64,000 nt of DNA from Selaginella moellendorffii (Eukaryota; Streptophyta; Lycopodiopsida; Selaginellales; Selaginellaceae), in contig NW_003314330.1 of NCBI RefSeq assembly GCF_000143415.4, positions 124,001-188,000 on the forward strand. Direction: 5' to 3'. Every line of letters starts with the position of its first letter. Within the stretch, counting starts at the first letter, position 1. Below are positions 1 through 11,659 of the stretch, piece by piece. The position numbers were made by a program, and so were the translations under genes. The notes under the pieces were generated by a model. The model was not told where the DNA came from. It saw only the letters and a list, made by a program, of their open reading frames with translations, and did not search any database.

Positions 1-1
1 C

Positions 2-466
2 CTGTGCAACGCGGTGAATTACCAGAAACTCTCCCCCAAGGCGTGCGCTCACATAGCACAGAACCCGCGGTTTCCTGCTCCCGTGGCCGTGCGTACGCTG
101 TTGGCACAGAAGGAACTTCGCAAGCAAACAGTCTCGAGCCCCGTGAACAACAGTCCCAGCCAGGCCAAGAACATAGATCCGGGAAAGAGTCCAGGCAAAA
201 GTCCAGGCAAGAGTCCACAGAAGATCGACCACCACCAAGAACGAGGAGGAGAAGAAGAAGAGGCGAGCAGGCTTCTTGACGCAGAGCAACAGCAGCAAGC
301 TGGGCCGATCGACCCGAGTGTGTACCGCAGGGCTCTGATGCAAAACGAGGAGCTGCGATGGGGGCTGCGAGCCATGCAAACCAAAGTCACGAATCTGGAG
401 AAGATGTGCAAGTCGATGCGATGCGAGGTGGTGGAATCAGTCCGGATGAAGGGGATGATCTGCTGA
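2..466 (+). CDS. NPH3-domain (BTB/POZ-NPH3 family) protein, 3' end only
   Basis: The reading frame is open from base 2 and ends at a TGA at 464-466, so this is the last exon or the end of a longer gene. The first residues (LCNAVNYQKLSPKACAHIAQ, then NPRFP) match the end of the NPH3 domain, where plant members carry a 'KLS..AC.HAAQN.RLP' block. A low-complexity Ser/Pro/Lys linker with a repeated SPGKSPGKS unit follows, then a predicted coiled coil (LRWGLRAMQTKVTNLEKMC) that is usual at the C-terminus of this family. NPH3/RPT2-like proteins act as CUL3 substrate adaptors in phototropin and auxin signalling at the plasma membrane; the exact member cannot be told from this tail. The last 80 bases overlap the longest reading of the SAUR gene on the other strand. 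Confidence 0.85.
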   Translation: MCNAVNYQKLSPKACAHIAQNPRFPAPVAVRTLLAQKELRKQTVSSPVNNSPSQAKNIDPGKSPGKSPGKSPQKIDHHQERGGEEEEASRLLDAEQQQQAGPIDPSVYRRALMQNEELRWGLRAMQTKVTNLEKMCKSMRCEVVESVRMKGMIC

Positions 467-911
467 CAAAGAAGCTGAGACAAATCGAGCCAAGGAGCTT
501 AAGAGAAGGAAGGGAGGGAATGAATCTCGATCTTATCTGCGGGCTTTGGAGCTTGTAGCCGGCGGACGCCATAGCGTGCTCGAAGGAAGCTGGATCACAG
601 GGAAAGAAGAGGCCACCGTGGTAGCTGAAATGGGAGGAGGAGGCGCTCTCCTCCATGGCCAGCAAATCCTGGAAGCGTTGATCGTTTAGGTAGATGACTG
701 GGATCACGAAGCGCTTGCGATCTCGTCCAACGTACACTGCGAGGCTTCCTTTTGGGACCAGTTGTGGCGGCTGCTCTGGCGATGGTGCTCCACAAATAAG
801 GTCCGCGAGGATTCCTCTCATCATCCATCTTCTAGACATTCTCTCCTCTATTCGAACGAATCTCTCTCCGAGCAGGAATAATTTTTGTGGATTTTCTCTT
901 GTTATATCCAT
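387..911 (-). CDS. SAUR family small auxin-up protein
   Basis: An intronless minus-strand frame contains the SAUR core: VPKGSLAVYVG, then RKRFVIPVIYLN, FQDLL and GLFFPCD. SAUR proteins are short plant proteins that promote cell expansion, many of them by inhibiting PP2C.D phosphatases. I chose the ATG at 911 (MDITREN); a later in-frame ATG at 839 (MSRRWMM) is also possible, and the frame stays open upstream to 1061. SAURs usually end a few residues after the C-terminal 'FEHAM'-like segment, but here the frame runs on for about 50 unrelated residues to a stop at 387. The true end may therefore differ, through a small intron or a genuinely extended tail. The extension overlaps the NPH3 coding end in a convergent arrangement. 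Confidence 0.75.
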   Translation of the reverse strand: MDITRENPQKLFLLGERFVRIEERMSRRWMMRGILADLICGAPSPEQPPQLVPKGSLAVYVGRDRKRFVIPVIYLNDQRFQDLLAMEESASSSHFSYHGGLFFPCDPASFEHAMASAGYKLQSPQIRSRFIPSLPSLKLLGSICLSFFVSRSSPSSGLIPPPRIASTCTSSPDS

Positions 912-1201
912 GAGGGGATTTTGCAGGCCTGGACGAGACCGTCTATAAACTTTGTCGTTTGGTCGGACGCTTTTTGTACGGGAAAAACGTCTTTCTTTTT
1001 CCTTGATTTTCATGAAAAAAAAACAGGATTGTCGTTTGATCCAATGATAAATCGAATACACTATGACGTATGAACCGTTGGATCCTGCCTATCCAACGGC
1101 TCCTGGGAGATCAGCGCATCACGATCGTAGGAGTCGCACTGGAAGAGTTTCAAACGCCACCTGCACGGACAAACTGGTTGAAAGCTGAATTTATGGCGCA
1201 A

Positions 1202-2621
1202 TCATGTTACCAATTGTTTTGAGTCGGCCTCGAGTTGCGCGCTCGGCCTCGTGTCGAATGTGATCTTGATGCAAAGCTCGAAGTTCACGGAGAAAGTGCT
1301 GCGCCGACGAAACAGGAGAGAATTACGCAAGCCTGGGAAAGAAAAGAAGGAAAAGCTCGCTGGCTTACTTGGCTGAGAGCGTTGGGCATGTCAAGAGGCG
1401 AGGAAGAATCACGTAGATGGGTATTGCGACGCCTCGGCATACGTCTCCATCGGCTATCTGGTGGAAAATGCGATGCTTAGATGATAGTGTTTAGATTTTT
1501 TGGTTTTCGCTTACTTGTGTTGTTTGGATTTCGGTTCTCTCTGTTGAGCTCCTGTCCGAAACGAGGATGGATTCGACGCGAAAGAGTAGAACGTCGATGG
1601 ACAGCAGTGGAGTGTTCGAGTACTCGACTGTTAGTTCTCCGGTAAGAGGTTCAGAAACGAGGCACTGAGTCGCCACCTTGCCAGTGACCTTGAAACCACC
1701 TTCACCATCGACAGAAGAGTTTTTTTTAGCTGTATGCATGTAGTAGCTTACCTGAACGAATCGCAGGCAAGAGAAAGTGGTTTTGAGTGTCGTGAGTGAT
1801 GTAGAAGCTGACGGATTCCGGCCTTGAGAGAAGCCTCGCTGTTAGAGAAGATCGTCGGAAGAAAAGTAGATTAAGAGAAAGTTTTGTAGTCCCTACCTCG
1901 GTGTCCTTCAACAAAGAACTCAAAGTTTGCGGTGTAAGGCTTTTGTAGATAGCCTCGGACCACCTCTACAATCACTTGATACTGCCAGGGGAAGAGTTGA
2001 GCAAAAGTCACGCGAAAGGGAAATAAGAGTACCTGGATATTGATGTATGCACCGTGATATGTCTCGTATAACACACCCACAACACCGTCTCCCTGGGAGC
2101 TTTGCGACACGTCCAAAGGAAAATCGAAAGCAAGCTGTGGATTTAGGACACGTTAGACGAGAGAGAGAGAGAAAAGAAGACGCAAACCTCAGATTTTCCA
2201 ATGCCAAGTTTTCCTGCTCCGCTCAAGTCCATCGCTTTTTTCCTGGACAAAGCTCTTGAGAAACTCTGGACGGAAACAACCGAGAGAAAAACTTGTACAG
2301 GATCACCATAGGCTTCACGGAGCTGTAAAGAGATTCAATGACACCAACTGCTTTTGGGCTTGGCTGAAAGAAACCATCCAACCATCTAAACAAAAGAAGA
2401 GAAATGGTCCCTCAAACTAGCCTGAATTATGACGGAGCCAAGAGCGGTGAGACGAATCCCTTGATGGCTCAAGCCCGAGAGGCTTGTGATCGTCACTACC
2501 CCGTCCACGACTTCCTGCAAAGACGATCGATCAGCCGAGCAAAGCAAAAGCGCATTTTCACTCTTACCGAAGGTCGATAGATCCGAGAAGCTCTGTGGAG
2601 CTTCACATCGACTCGCGCCAT
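1202..2621 (-). CDS. VPS26C: VPS26C (DSCR3-like) retriever complex subunit
   Basis: A multi-exon gene reconstructed from splice sites. It starts at ATG 2621 (MARVDVKLHRASRIYRPS, exon 2568-2621) and continues with EVVDGVVTITSLSGLSHQG, PSPKAVGVIESLYSSVKPM, a GKLGIGKSE segment, VLYETYHGAYINIQ, KPYTANFEFFVEG, VSFYITHDTQ, FKVTGKVATQCLVSEPLTGE, VCRGVAIPIYVILPRLLTCP and FSVNFELCIKITF, ending at TGA 1202-1204. These blocks follow the order of DSCR3/VPS26C, an arrestin-fold subunit that recycles endosomal cargo. Exons with firm boundaries are 1202-1298, 1369-1457, 1515-1699 (its 1699 boundary needs an 'aag' acceptor), 1752-1838 and 1838-side acceptor to 1897. Introns are about 50-90 bp. The donor after SVIIQ lacks a good GT and may be a GC-AG intron. 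Identification is secure; some exon edges are not. Confidence 0.88.
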
Positions 2622-2716
2622 ACCAACACTACTAGAGCCCTAGTATCTCGAACAAAAAAGAATTGTTTTGTTTCAAAAGAACCAAAGAACCTTGACACTG
2701 TTTCTGATAGCCTTCA

Positions 2717-3856
2717 CTATGATCGATTCAAGCGCTTGAAGATCTGGTCGTATGTCGTGAACATGATCATGCTGGACGGAGCCACCCAGAACATCCTGGA
2801 CGTGATGCCGCAAGTGAAGCCTTTGAATCCCTCGCGTTTCCAGATTGCCTTGGCTGCGTCCACAGCCCCGTTATAGTTCGTCGAGTTTGAGACGTTGCTC
2901 TTTCCCTGGACTTGCAATCTCGTTTTGATCACGTCCTGCGCGAACCAAAGTTAGTGACGCGAAAGGAGAGTAGAGTGACAGCTTACCATGGGATTTGTAA
3001 TCGCTGCTGCGACCGAGGCACTGAAGAAGGAGCTCCCAAGCTCATATCCGATGTCGAGCTTCTCTACGCTGTCTACTTGCGAGTAGCGTGCAGCAAAACG
3101 TTTGCACGTCTCCCACAATGGCAAGTATATGGCATTGTAAGGTCCCCAAACCATTTGTGCCAGGAGAAAACCCCTGTAAAGAGCGGCGAAACCTTCTTGC
3201 CTGTATACTATCTTCACCGTGTCTAGCGAGCCCTGTAGCCACCACTTACTTTGGTCACGATCTAGATGAAATGAGCTCTAAAACAGCAACATACCTTGTA
3301 AGAGCCTTCTCCCGCTCTTTGAACCATTTGTCTCTGCCTAATGATCTCCACAGGTACGTTAATGAGCGATTGAACAAGTGTCGCGGCTAATCCACCGCCG
3401 AATTGAACCACGGGATTATCCTGCCCACCTAGGACCAGAAGTTGTGTTGAGAGTTTCGGTTTTGAGCGAGTAATTTACCTGGAACAATTCGCTTTGTCGT
3501 CTGATAAGTCGCCATATACAGTGCTTGCGCAGTGGCAACCTGAGTAAGCGTCGCATATCCCTTGTACAAGGTTCTCCAACCCTCTTGGCTTGCGATGGTC
3601 TGGATCGCATGCATTGGCCCTTTGTACATATACAGCACAGCACCAGAGTTTCCTGCGCCAGCGGACCCTTGGACCTGCGCATTCGCTCATTTTAGCAAGA
3701 TCCAAGCAACAAAAAGCGAGACCCAAGTACCATCATGCGCGATTTCACAGTCATCATCGGATATGTGATTCCGTCCGCCAGAGTCCCAGCTATCCCAGCT
3801 GACAGCATCTGCCTGAGAAGAACGTTACGAGCTGTGAAGTCCTGTGTCGCCTCCAT
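2717..3856 (-). CDS. Mitochondrial carrier (SLC25) family protein
   Basis: Five exons join cleanly (3731-3856, 3479-3674, 3295-3428, 2987-3232, 2717-2935), giving 306 residues, the usual size for a mitochondrial carrier. The three-fold repeat is visible. Its signature segments are YPMMTVKSRM (degenerate, lacking the acidic residue), VPVEIIRQRQ and NPMDVIKTRL, each followed by an EG..LY(K/R)G-type turn (EGWRTLYKGY, EGFAALYRGF, EGFKGF). Such proteins move metabolites across the inner mitochondrial or, less often, plastid membrane. The substrate cannot be told from what I can see; the organisation recalls SLC25A44-like members, but weakly. The start is the first ATG of the spliced frame (MEATQDF), although the frame is open a little upstream. 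It lies upstream of the receptor kinase gene's 3' end on the same strand. Confidence 0.88.
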
Positions 3857-4133
3857 CGCTGCGACCCAACAAGCTGAAAGGACAATGTGAGCTATGCTTC
3901 GGACAGCCGCACTAAAAAGAGAAAAAGGGGGGAGAGGAAGATCAAAGACCTGGAAAGTAAACCGCCGACAGGGTACCAACACGCAAACCATCAACCTCGC
4001 GACGTGTTTGCCATCCAGAACACCCACGTGTAGCGAATGGGGAGCATACAGGTGTTGCTTGCTCGTGGTGACTCATCTCAAGGATCTCCTGTTAAACGTG
4101 AAGTTAAAACAAAGAAAAGCACAAGACAGTTGC

Positions 4134-6681
4134 TTACGCTGGCTCGATGGAATAAGCCCGACTGAACATGTCGAGGACATCCCGCATACTTGGACGGTCG
4201 ATAGGCAGATCGTTTGTGCAGTGCAAGGCAATCTTTGTGCACATCGTGATTTGATCACGAAAGTTGTAGTCGAGTATCTGTGGGTCCAGCACAGAGTGGA
4301 GCTTATCAGGAAATGCTTGCCTGACCATCGCCTGGAGATTAGAGTCCATTGGCATGGACGCGTCTGGCTTAACGCCAGTCAGAAGCTCCATCATCAGAGT
4401 CCCAAAGCTGTAGACGTCACCAGCTTTTGTTGGAACGGTCGAGAGTGCATACTCTGCTTATCCTTGTAAACAGGAAAAGCTTTTGGTTAGGAAACTGGAC
4501 TAAGAAACAGCAACAATAGAAAAGGAATTCACCTGGTGGCATGTAACCGATCGATCCGCTGAAGGTACCGTCGCTGATAATAGTACTGCTCTGGTTTGCT
4601 AAGCGGACGTCAGTTATGTGTGCGTTGAACTTCTCGTCCAGCAGGACACTGCTTGCCTTGAGATCGCAATGCATCGGGTTAGCGCCTTGCCACTCGCCAT
4701 GAAGATATGCCAAAGCCTGTGCTACTCCTCCAGCTATATCCATTCTGTGGCTCCAAGGCAGGTTTGGATGCATGTCCAGGTTCCCATTCGGCATGTTCTC
4801 GAGAATGAGAACCTTGAGGTTACCGCTGTTGCATGAGCCAAGAACTTGGACAATATTCGGATGCTTGACGTCGAGTAGCAGCTTGCGTTCCAGATTGAAG
4901 TTCGAGTTTGTCTTTGTGTTGTGAAACTCTGGCCGGAGACGCTTCACAGCTACCTGGTTTCCATCCGGAAACACACCTTTGTAGACGGTAGACATGCCTC
5001 CTACACCTATGAGATTAGTGTTGTTGAAGTCGTCGGTGATCATCCGGACCGTTTTGGCAGAGTACTCGCCGTGCGGAAACAACCACATGAAGAGTAACGC
5101 CCCGAGGAGAGCTGTGACGATCGGAACGAACGTTCCTAGCACAGCCTTGGCCCACGTTGGGAAGCCTTTCTTCGGACAGCTTCTCTGGATAACAGCTCCA
5201 CACAGCAAAATGTTGCCAGGAAGAAAGCCATCTGGCGAGAACCGTCTCATTGCAGAAGTGTCCGGGATCTCACCGCTGAGTGCGTTGCTTGCGACGGAGA
5301 AAAGTGCCATATTTGCAGAAGCAAGAGCCCAAGGAATCTTGTTCGTGAGGGAATTTCCGGTGAGGTTGACGGTCTTGAGCTTGGCAGAGTTTCCCAGTTG
5401 AGACGGGATTTCACCTGTCAGACTATTGTATGCCAGCGATAGAAACTCCAGGCTCGGTAGGCTGTCATACACCTGCGGTATAGATCCTACGAAATTGTTC
5501 TCTGCCAGGTCGAGCTCCACAAGACTACTGCTAAATTCGAGAAGAGCGCCTCTTAGGAGATTTGACGACAGATTCAAGGTCTTCAGCGACAGCGAGGCGA
5601 TCTCCGCGGGTATCTTTCCTGTCAAACGGTTGCCAGATAAATCCAGGTAGCTAAGGTAGGCCAGATTTCCAAATCCCCCTGGAATAGTCCCGTTCAGCTG
5701 GTTCTCACCAAGGCGTAAGTCTGTCAAGTTTGTGCATCCCATAATTCCCATGTTGATAGTCCCAGTGATCGCATTCCCTCGCAAGTCCAAAACCGACAAT
5801 GACTGTAGCTTGTTATAGACCGTCGGGATGACGCCTGTCAGCTGATTGTAGCTCATGTTCACGTAGTACAGGTTTGGACAGAATTGAATCTCTACTGGAA
5901 CATCCCCTGTCAAGTTGTTTCCCCCGAGATCCAGCTTCTCGAGCCCAACGAGATAGGAAAGAGTCGAAGGAACCGGCCCCTGGAAGAGATTGGACCCCAG
6001 CAAAAGCTCCTTCAGAGTCGAATTGAAGTGAGTGAGATCTTTGCTGTCGATGACACCCGAGAAGGTGTTGGATCCCAAGTTGAGGGACACGATGTTCTTC
6101 AAGTTGACGAGTATGTCGAGCGGGTAGCCGTTGAAGTTGTTGTGCTCCACGGACAGGTCCGTCATGGCGGTCAGAGAGGACGGAAACATGAGAGTTCCCA
6201 CGAACTGATTGTATCCCAGGTAAATCTTCTGCAGCGAGACAACCGATCCAAGCTCGTTGGGAATGACCGCACTCATAGCGTTGTGGCTCAAGTCCAGCAC
6301 CGTCAACTTCGTGCACTGTCCGATAGCAGCAGGAATGGCCCCCGTGAACCCGTTGTTGGACAGATTCAATTCCCTGAGCTCCGAAAGCGCCCCTATGTTC
6401 GAAGCAACCGGCCCGACTAAGCTCAACCCCGTCAGCTGTATCGAGCTAACTCTATAAGCCGTCAAGTCTGCGCACTTGATCCCGTTCCAAAAGCATGCGT
6501 GTCCCACGGCCGGATCCACTTTCCAGTTGCTCAGCGAAGCGTATGGATCGTTCCATATCTGTGACTTGAACCCCATGAGCGAATACGCATCGTTGAGACT
6601 CAAAGCATCTGGAGCAGCACCTGTGTAATAGACCGCCGCTAAGCCCACCAAAAACACTGTCCACACTGCTAGCCTCCACAT
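4134..6681 (-). CDS. LRR receptor-like kinase with an unusual kinase active site
   Basis: Two exons (4533-6681 and 4134-4453) give 822 residues. In order: an N-terminal hydrophobic signal, an LRR N-cap around AYSLMGFKSQIWNDP with paired Cys, about fifteen leucine-rich repeats (residues about 75-480), a C-cap, a transmembrane segment near 508-533 (TFVPIVTALLGALLFMWLF) and a kinase domain. The kinase has a glycine loop (IGVGGMSTVYKG, near 555) and the VAVK lysine. The catalytic loop reads HCDLKASS, a non-RD type like FLS2-class kinases, with Ser where Asn is expected. The metal-binding DFG motif reads DVR. PPEYA and DVYSFG follow after the intron. Catalysis may be weak or absent. A donor-like GTAAG overlaps the stop, so a short extra C-terminal exon is possible. 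Confidence 0.88.
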
Positions 6682-7077
6682 TTCCGAGCTGACCCTGAGC
6701 TACTAAATCCTGTCCTGGCGTCCCCCAAAACCTTGTTTCTAGCTGGCCAGACGAACTTCCCTGTAATCGGAACTCCATGACCCAAAAGCCGTTGGCATTA
6801 TCATCAGCTTCGAAGAAAAAAACGTTGCGAACTCTACTGACCAGCGCGGGATGGAGACGACGACTCCGTCGATTACAGCCCCGCTCCCGCCACGAGCCCT
6901 AAACTTTTGGATCACGACAATCCAAAATCCAGCATTGAAACGTCGTGTCCCATTGCTGACATGGACGCCGGCACAGTGGAGAAAGGAACTTAAAGTTCTT
7001 TATTACGCCTCGGTAAAGTACATGCAGCCAACAAACAAGTTGACTCGAGAGAGGAGTGAAAGAAAACGACTCATCGT
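6682..7077. other. Intergenic spacer between RLK and EHD genes
   Basis: This 396-bp stretch lies upstream of the receptor kinase and downstream of the EHD gene, both on the minus strand. It should hold the RLK promoter and the EHD 3' UTR. The short frames in it do not resemble a known protein. I saw no convincing regulatory motif. Confidence 0.5.
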
Positions 7078-9506
7078 TCACCTGGAGAAATCGTATGGGT
7101 TGTGGAACTTGTTGAGGAGGTCTGGTATGTCTTGAGCCAGCATTGTCTCCACCGCTTGTATGAGCTTGGGCTTGTACTTTTCGAACTTGTCGATGTTGTA
7201 GCGGGCAAGTATCTCTCGGAACTTGTCAGGATTTGGCATGTCCCCGGCTGGCAAGTGCAGCTCACGTTGAACCTGCGCGAGCAAACTCGACTCTTAGAGC
7301 TAGGTAGAAAAGAAAACGACGCTTACCTTCGCAAACTCGTCTTCAAGGTTAACCATTAGACGTTGCTGAGCTTTGTTCTTTCCCACCATTGCTGGCATTT
7401 CCTTCTTCAAATGAGCAATGATGTGTGCATGGATCTTAGCAGCGCGAGCTCGCTTTACAAACTCGTTCACCTGAAAGAAAACATTCCCGGCTAGTGAGTA
7501 CTGCCTCAAACCGGCAAACAGACATGTCACCTTCCGATCGCAGGCCTTGCGAGGAATGTCCATCAGATCGATCAGAATGTCACTCTGTTCCTTCTCGAAC
7601 AGCTCCTTCCCAATCGGACCAAGCTTCTCATTCAGAGGCTTATCGTTGAATGAACTGCAAAATGCAAAAACACCATGACTGTCATTGAGATTATAAACAG
7701 TTGCATACCCAATGTAGACGCGCATTACTTCTGGTGTGTTCAGGACCTTTCCCAGAGACCACATGAGCGCGCCATACACTCTCATAAGCTGTCAAAAAGT
7801 TAGTGAGACGATAAAACAACACAGAACCTTCGAGTTACCTGCTGCGTGTCGACCTGATCAGCTTTGTTAAGGACCACTTTTATCTTATCGTCATGGCCGT
7901 GAAGCGAACCAATAACACGCTTGAATTCGTCACTTATGTCGAGCTTATGGGGATCAAACAAGAGGAGTATGAGATCACACTTCGCAGCGAACCATTCGGT
8001 TACACCGGTGAAGTCATAGCTCCGCTGAGTCCTCTGCTTCTCTCCAGACAAGACACCAGGAGTGTCTACAAATGTGATGTGTTCCAGGAGCTATACAATG
8101 AGCTTATATCAGTAAAGACACAGACTCGTAAATCAAAATTTACTTACCGGGTGCGACAACAGAGAGCATTCAAACTTCGTCAGAAACGCAGCTCCAAACT
8201 TCGAAAGTCCAGTAAATGGCATTTCTGACTGGACAACAGCAGTATTTCCAGGAATGGTTCGCTCGTCGGGCCCTCCCTGCGAGCCATGTCCATAAACATA
8301 ACACTTATAAATAGAGGAGCTGAGCTATTTACCATGACCACGATGAAACGATCAGTTGTTGGCTCCGGACCAACGTGGCAGCCTGGAAAAATGTCAGTCG
8401 AGCTTTACAAACTGCGCATCAGCAAACCTGGATAATCGACTTTTAGAAGATGCTTTAAGAACGTGGTCTTTCCCGTGGAGTACTGGCCCAAGAGCATCAC
8501 CATAGGCTTCGCATCAAAGTCGCTCTCGGTCTGCATAAATAACAGCATCAGCCATGCAGTGCCACCGGCAAACAACTTACCAGTGCAGGGAGAACGAAGT
8601 CATTGAATTGATATGCCATTTCGAGAGGCTTCAGTTTTTCGAAGTACAGCTTTTTCAGTCCATCGATTATCGACGTCGCTGTATCTTGCGAGACCTGCAA
8701 AACTAAAAATCTGAGCCCGGTGTATAGAGAACAATGTTTAACCTTCTGCGGGGTTTTCTGAAAGAGCCAGTTTGTAAATGAAGGCTTTGGTTCAACTTCT
8801 GGAAAGACAAAAATATGAGAAAAAAAAAAAAAATAGAGGACCAAGTTCTCAACAATTTACCTTGAACCTCAACTTCGGGAGTTAACTTTCGTCCTTCCTG
8901 AAAAAGAGAACGCAGAGCACATAGTTGATCTTGTGAATTCTGAGCCACTGGCAAACGTACTCTTATATGATCTTCCACAAGCTCCATGCTTGGCATGCCA
9001 ATGTTTTCCCAGTCTGCAAAAGAGTCGTAAGACATTTGCATGAAAGCAGCTTGTTTACCTGTTCTTTTCAAAACATCTCCAGTGAGCTCCACGCCAGATT
9101 GTGCGACGGAAATTATCTAAAAGCTCACACAAAATCTAGAAGGTCCATAGAGAATTCTTGAGATAATTTACCTGCATTGCCGTGATAAATTCTTTCAATC
9201 CAAGGTAGCCCTGCCTGTTTGAGTCTGCCATAGCCCAAACCTGAAGCAGAAAAAAATAATGAAGGTGAAAGACTAGATCACGCTCAGCAAACCTGCTTGA
9301 GGTCCGATTTGGGCAACTTGGACATGGCGAAGAACTTCACAGCGTCTGCTCCGGTAATTCTTCCATCGCCATCTGCGAGATCGATCCCGTAATATCGAAG
9401 CATAAAGGAGTCACAGCAAGATCTTACCGGCATCTACATACTCAAACCAGCGCTTGTAGCCAGCCTCGTCTTGCTTGGAAATCTCTCGCAATGGCAGGGC
9501 CTCCAT
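7078..9506 (-). CDS. EHD: EHD-type (EH-domain) dynamin-like ATPase
   Basis: A gene of many short exons starting at ATG 9506 (MEALPLREISKQDEAGYKRW) and ending at TGA 7078-7080 (NPYDFSR). The N-terminus is an EH domain with an EF-hand-like loop (DGRITGADAV) and VWAMADSNRQGYL; plant EHDs place this domain N-terminally, unlike animal C-terminal ones. The ATP/GTP-binding domain has the P-loop GQYSTGKTT (near 8455-8500), DERTIPGNTA, a DTPG motif just before LSGEKQRTQRSYDF, and NKADQVDTQQ. The C-terminal part (FNDKPLN, EKEQSDILIDLMDIP, VNEFVKRARAAKIHAHII, VQRELHLPAGDMPNPDKFR) matches the helical membrane-binding region. EHDs remodel endosomal membranes during endocytosis and recycling. All key motifs are present. 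Exon edges were checked only in part. Confidence 0.9.
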
Positions 9507-9762
9507 TCTCCCCCAAAATCTCCAAGATTGAAGACGATAGACAGATCGAGAGGCGACTCCTCGAGATCTGGAGAACCAGCTACCCTAGCTAGGCGGAGAG
9601 CCGAGACGCTATTCGAAATGAAAGAACCAGAGAGAGAGAGAGATTTTAACCTGATCTATCGCAAGCGTCAGTTGCATTAACCACAGTCCAGCGGCGGAGA
9701 TCGTTTGTCGCCTAAATCCAACGGTCTAGATGTTCTTCCCGTTTGAATTCAAGGCGGCAAGT

Positions 9763-11645
9763 CTATCTGGAGTTCGATTCCCCACAACTTAGGTCATCGA
9801 CGTTATATATCTTAATTAAACTTTCCTTTGGATTCCAAATTATTTGTAGTTTCATTTGCATGGTGGCATGAACATGATAGAGAACAGAAGGCACCGCCAC
9901 AGTCAAGGAGCAGCCCTTAACCATGCAAGGCTGCCTCATTTGGCCTTTGATTTCATCCCTGACTCTTTCACAGACATCGTCAATGCGCGCCAGCAGAGAA
10001 TGCAGTGCCTTGAAGCTTACCGTGATCTCCACAATCGGTATCGAGTCCACGCCGGTCTCGTTTGGCTCGCAGCTGCCTGGGAAGTAGCCAACCCACAGGA
10101 AGGTGAAGAGATCGTAACTTGCCTTGTACTTATTCCTCTTTATCACGTCCCGGAAGTGTTCAACGGTGTTCTTGTGCGGATCCTTGTTCACCGAAATTTG
10201 CATTGCACACAGAGCCTTTTTCCCAAGCACCCGTCCTTCCATCTCTGCGTCAGCAGCTTGGCAATTGAATCTCACCGGGCAATGCGTCAAAGATCTCCCA
10301 CTATGTTCGACGATTACCGTCTCTATACCACCCACAAATGACTCGGCTTTGAATGCCCAGTCGACCCAGCCCTTTCTGTCCCAGTAACGACCAGGTAGTG
10401 GTACAGAGACATGCTGCATTGCCAAGACTAACAACGTTGCTTCCACTGCGTTCCACCCACACCGAGTCATGTTCTTTCCTCCGTCCAACATGGCCACCGA
10501 GACATAACATTCGATATGTGCCACCTGTTCCCAGCCAGTGGCCTGGTAATCTCGAACAACACACCTTGCTGACGCAACAGCACGAAGATAATCACTCACC
10601 TCCTCCAACTCTTGTTTGCCAGGTCGAACGTAAAAGCATCTCGAGCCCATCGTACTTGGAAGTTGTTCAGTGTAGCCACCAGCCAACTGTGCAACGAAGC
10701 CCGTGTACTCTTTTCTGTCCAGCCCAGAGATATACTTTCTCAGTGAAGTTCCCAAGGATTTCAGCTCGTCATCCAGACTGTTCTGGAGGAACAGCTGAAG
10801 CAGGCGGGGATTTTTTCCCGTTTTCTGCAAGACAGCGTCGTCCAGAACCACCCCTGCCAGCTTTGCCACATTTTGAAGCTCAGCCTAAAGTACACAGTTA
10901 GCAAGATGAGAACACAGAGTCTTACTCGCCTCCTCGTATCACCAGCGACCACCAGATACTCTGGGTGACTTGGCCTAGTCAGGCTTAGCCTAACATCACT
11001 GCTACATGAGCAGCAGTAGATCACAGCACGCTTTGTCTCTAGCGAGGCTGTCTTTTCTCTCTGTAAAGCTGTATCGATTAGTCCCTTCCGTTGCTCATCC
11101 AATTCGTCAAAGTCATCCACAAGAAACATCATTTTGGGCTGAGACTGAAGCCAGATTTCCGTCCTCAAACTAGATATCTGTTCCGGCACTTGTTCCCCTT
11201 TGCAGAATGCAAGGCGGACAGCATGTCTCAAACAACCATCAAAGTCGGCAATTAGTAACTTTGCAAAAAGATAAACAACCAGATAGGGCTTTGTGCTATA
11301 AATATCCAGCTGCCACCACCATGCAAAACGTTTTCCCTTCACCCAGCGGACCAGTCACGATCCCTCATACACCCATGATAATTGCTCCTCGAGCAACTTG
11401 AGCAACTTAAGCTTGCCTTCCACATCCCAGATGTCGACAGCTGATGCTGAGGCATTGGCATCTTCTCCTTCTCCCATGAGCTTGCTCAGAAAGCTTATGA
11501 CACTCTTGAAACATGTTCTTCCCCTGTTTCTGTAGAGGGATGGGACCACCAGCATCTGGACACTACCGGGATTTGAAAGTGCATCAAAGTCGCCACAATA
11601 TACCTCTGCAAGAGCTTTCCATGCACTTACCCTCTTCCTCCACAT
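9763..11645 (-). CDS. Unrecognised P-loop NTPase-like protein, gene model uncertain
   Basis: Three minus-strand blocks probably form one gene: 11355-11645 (starts MWRKRVSAWKALAEVYCGDF), about 10925-11342, and 9763-10885. A Walker A-like sequence (IVTGPLGEGKTF) is readable at about 11320-11360, but in a different frame from its neighbours. A Walker B-like segment (KMMFLVDDFDELDEQ) lies downstream. A GT-AG intron at about 10884-10930 joins GDTRRR to AELQNVAKLAGVVLDD and keeps the frame. An intron of about 63 nt after GKTFCM would restore the frame on the 3' side of the P-loop, but I found no convincing splice upstream of it, so this may be a broken gene. The roughly 350-residue C-terminal part (GSRCFYVRPGKQELEEVSDY) is not one I recognise. 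A STAND or Crinkler-like protein is a guess. Confidence 0.45.
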
Positions 11646-11659
11646 AATATCCAGAAATC

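Noticed and set aside
1235-1480. Plus-strand frame of 81 residues
   Set aside because: It is the antisense of the last two VPS26C exons.
9767-9785. B-box-like GGAGTTCGATTCC, possible tRNA gene
   Set aside because: No A box at a suitable distance and no acceptor stem could be formed with the surrounding bases.
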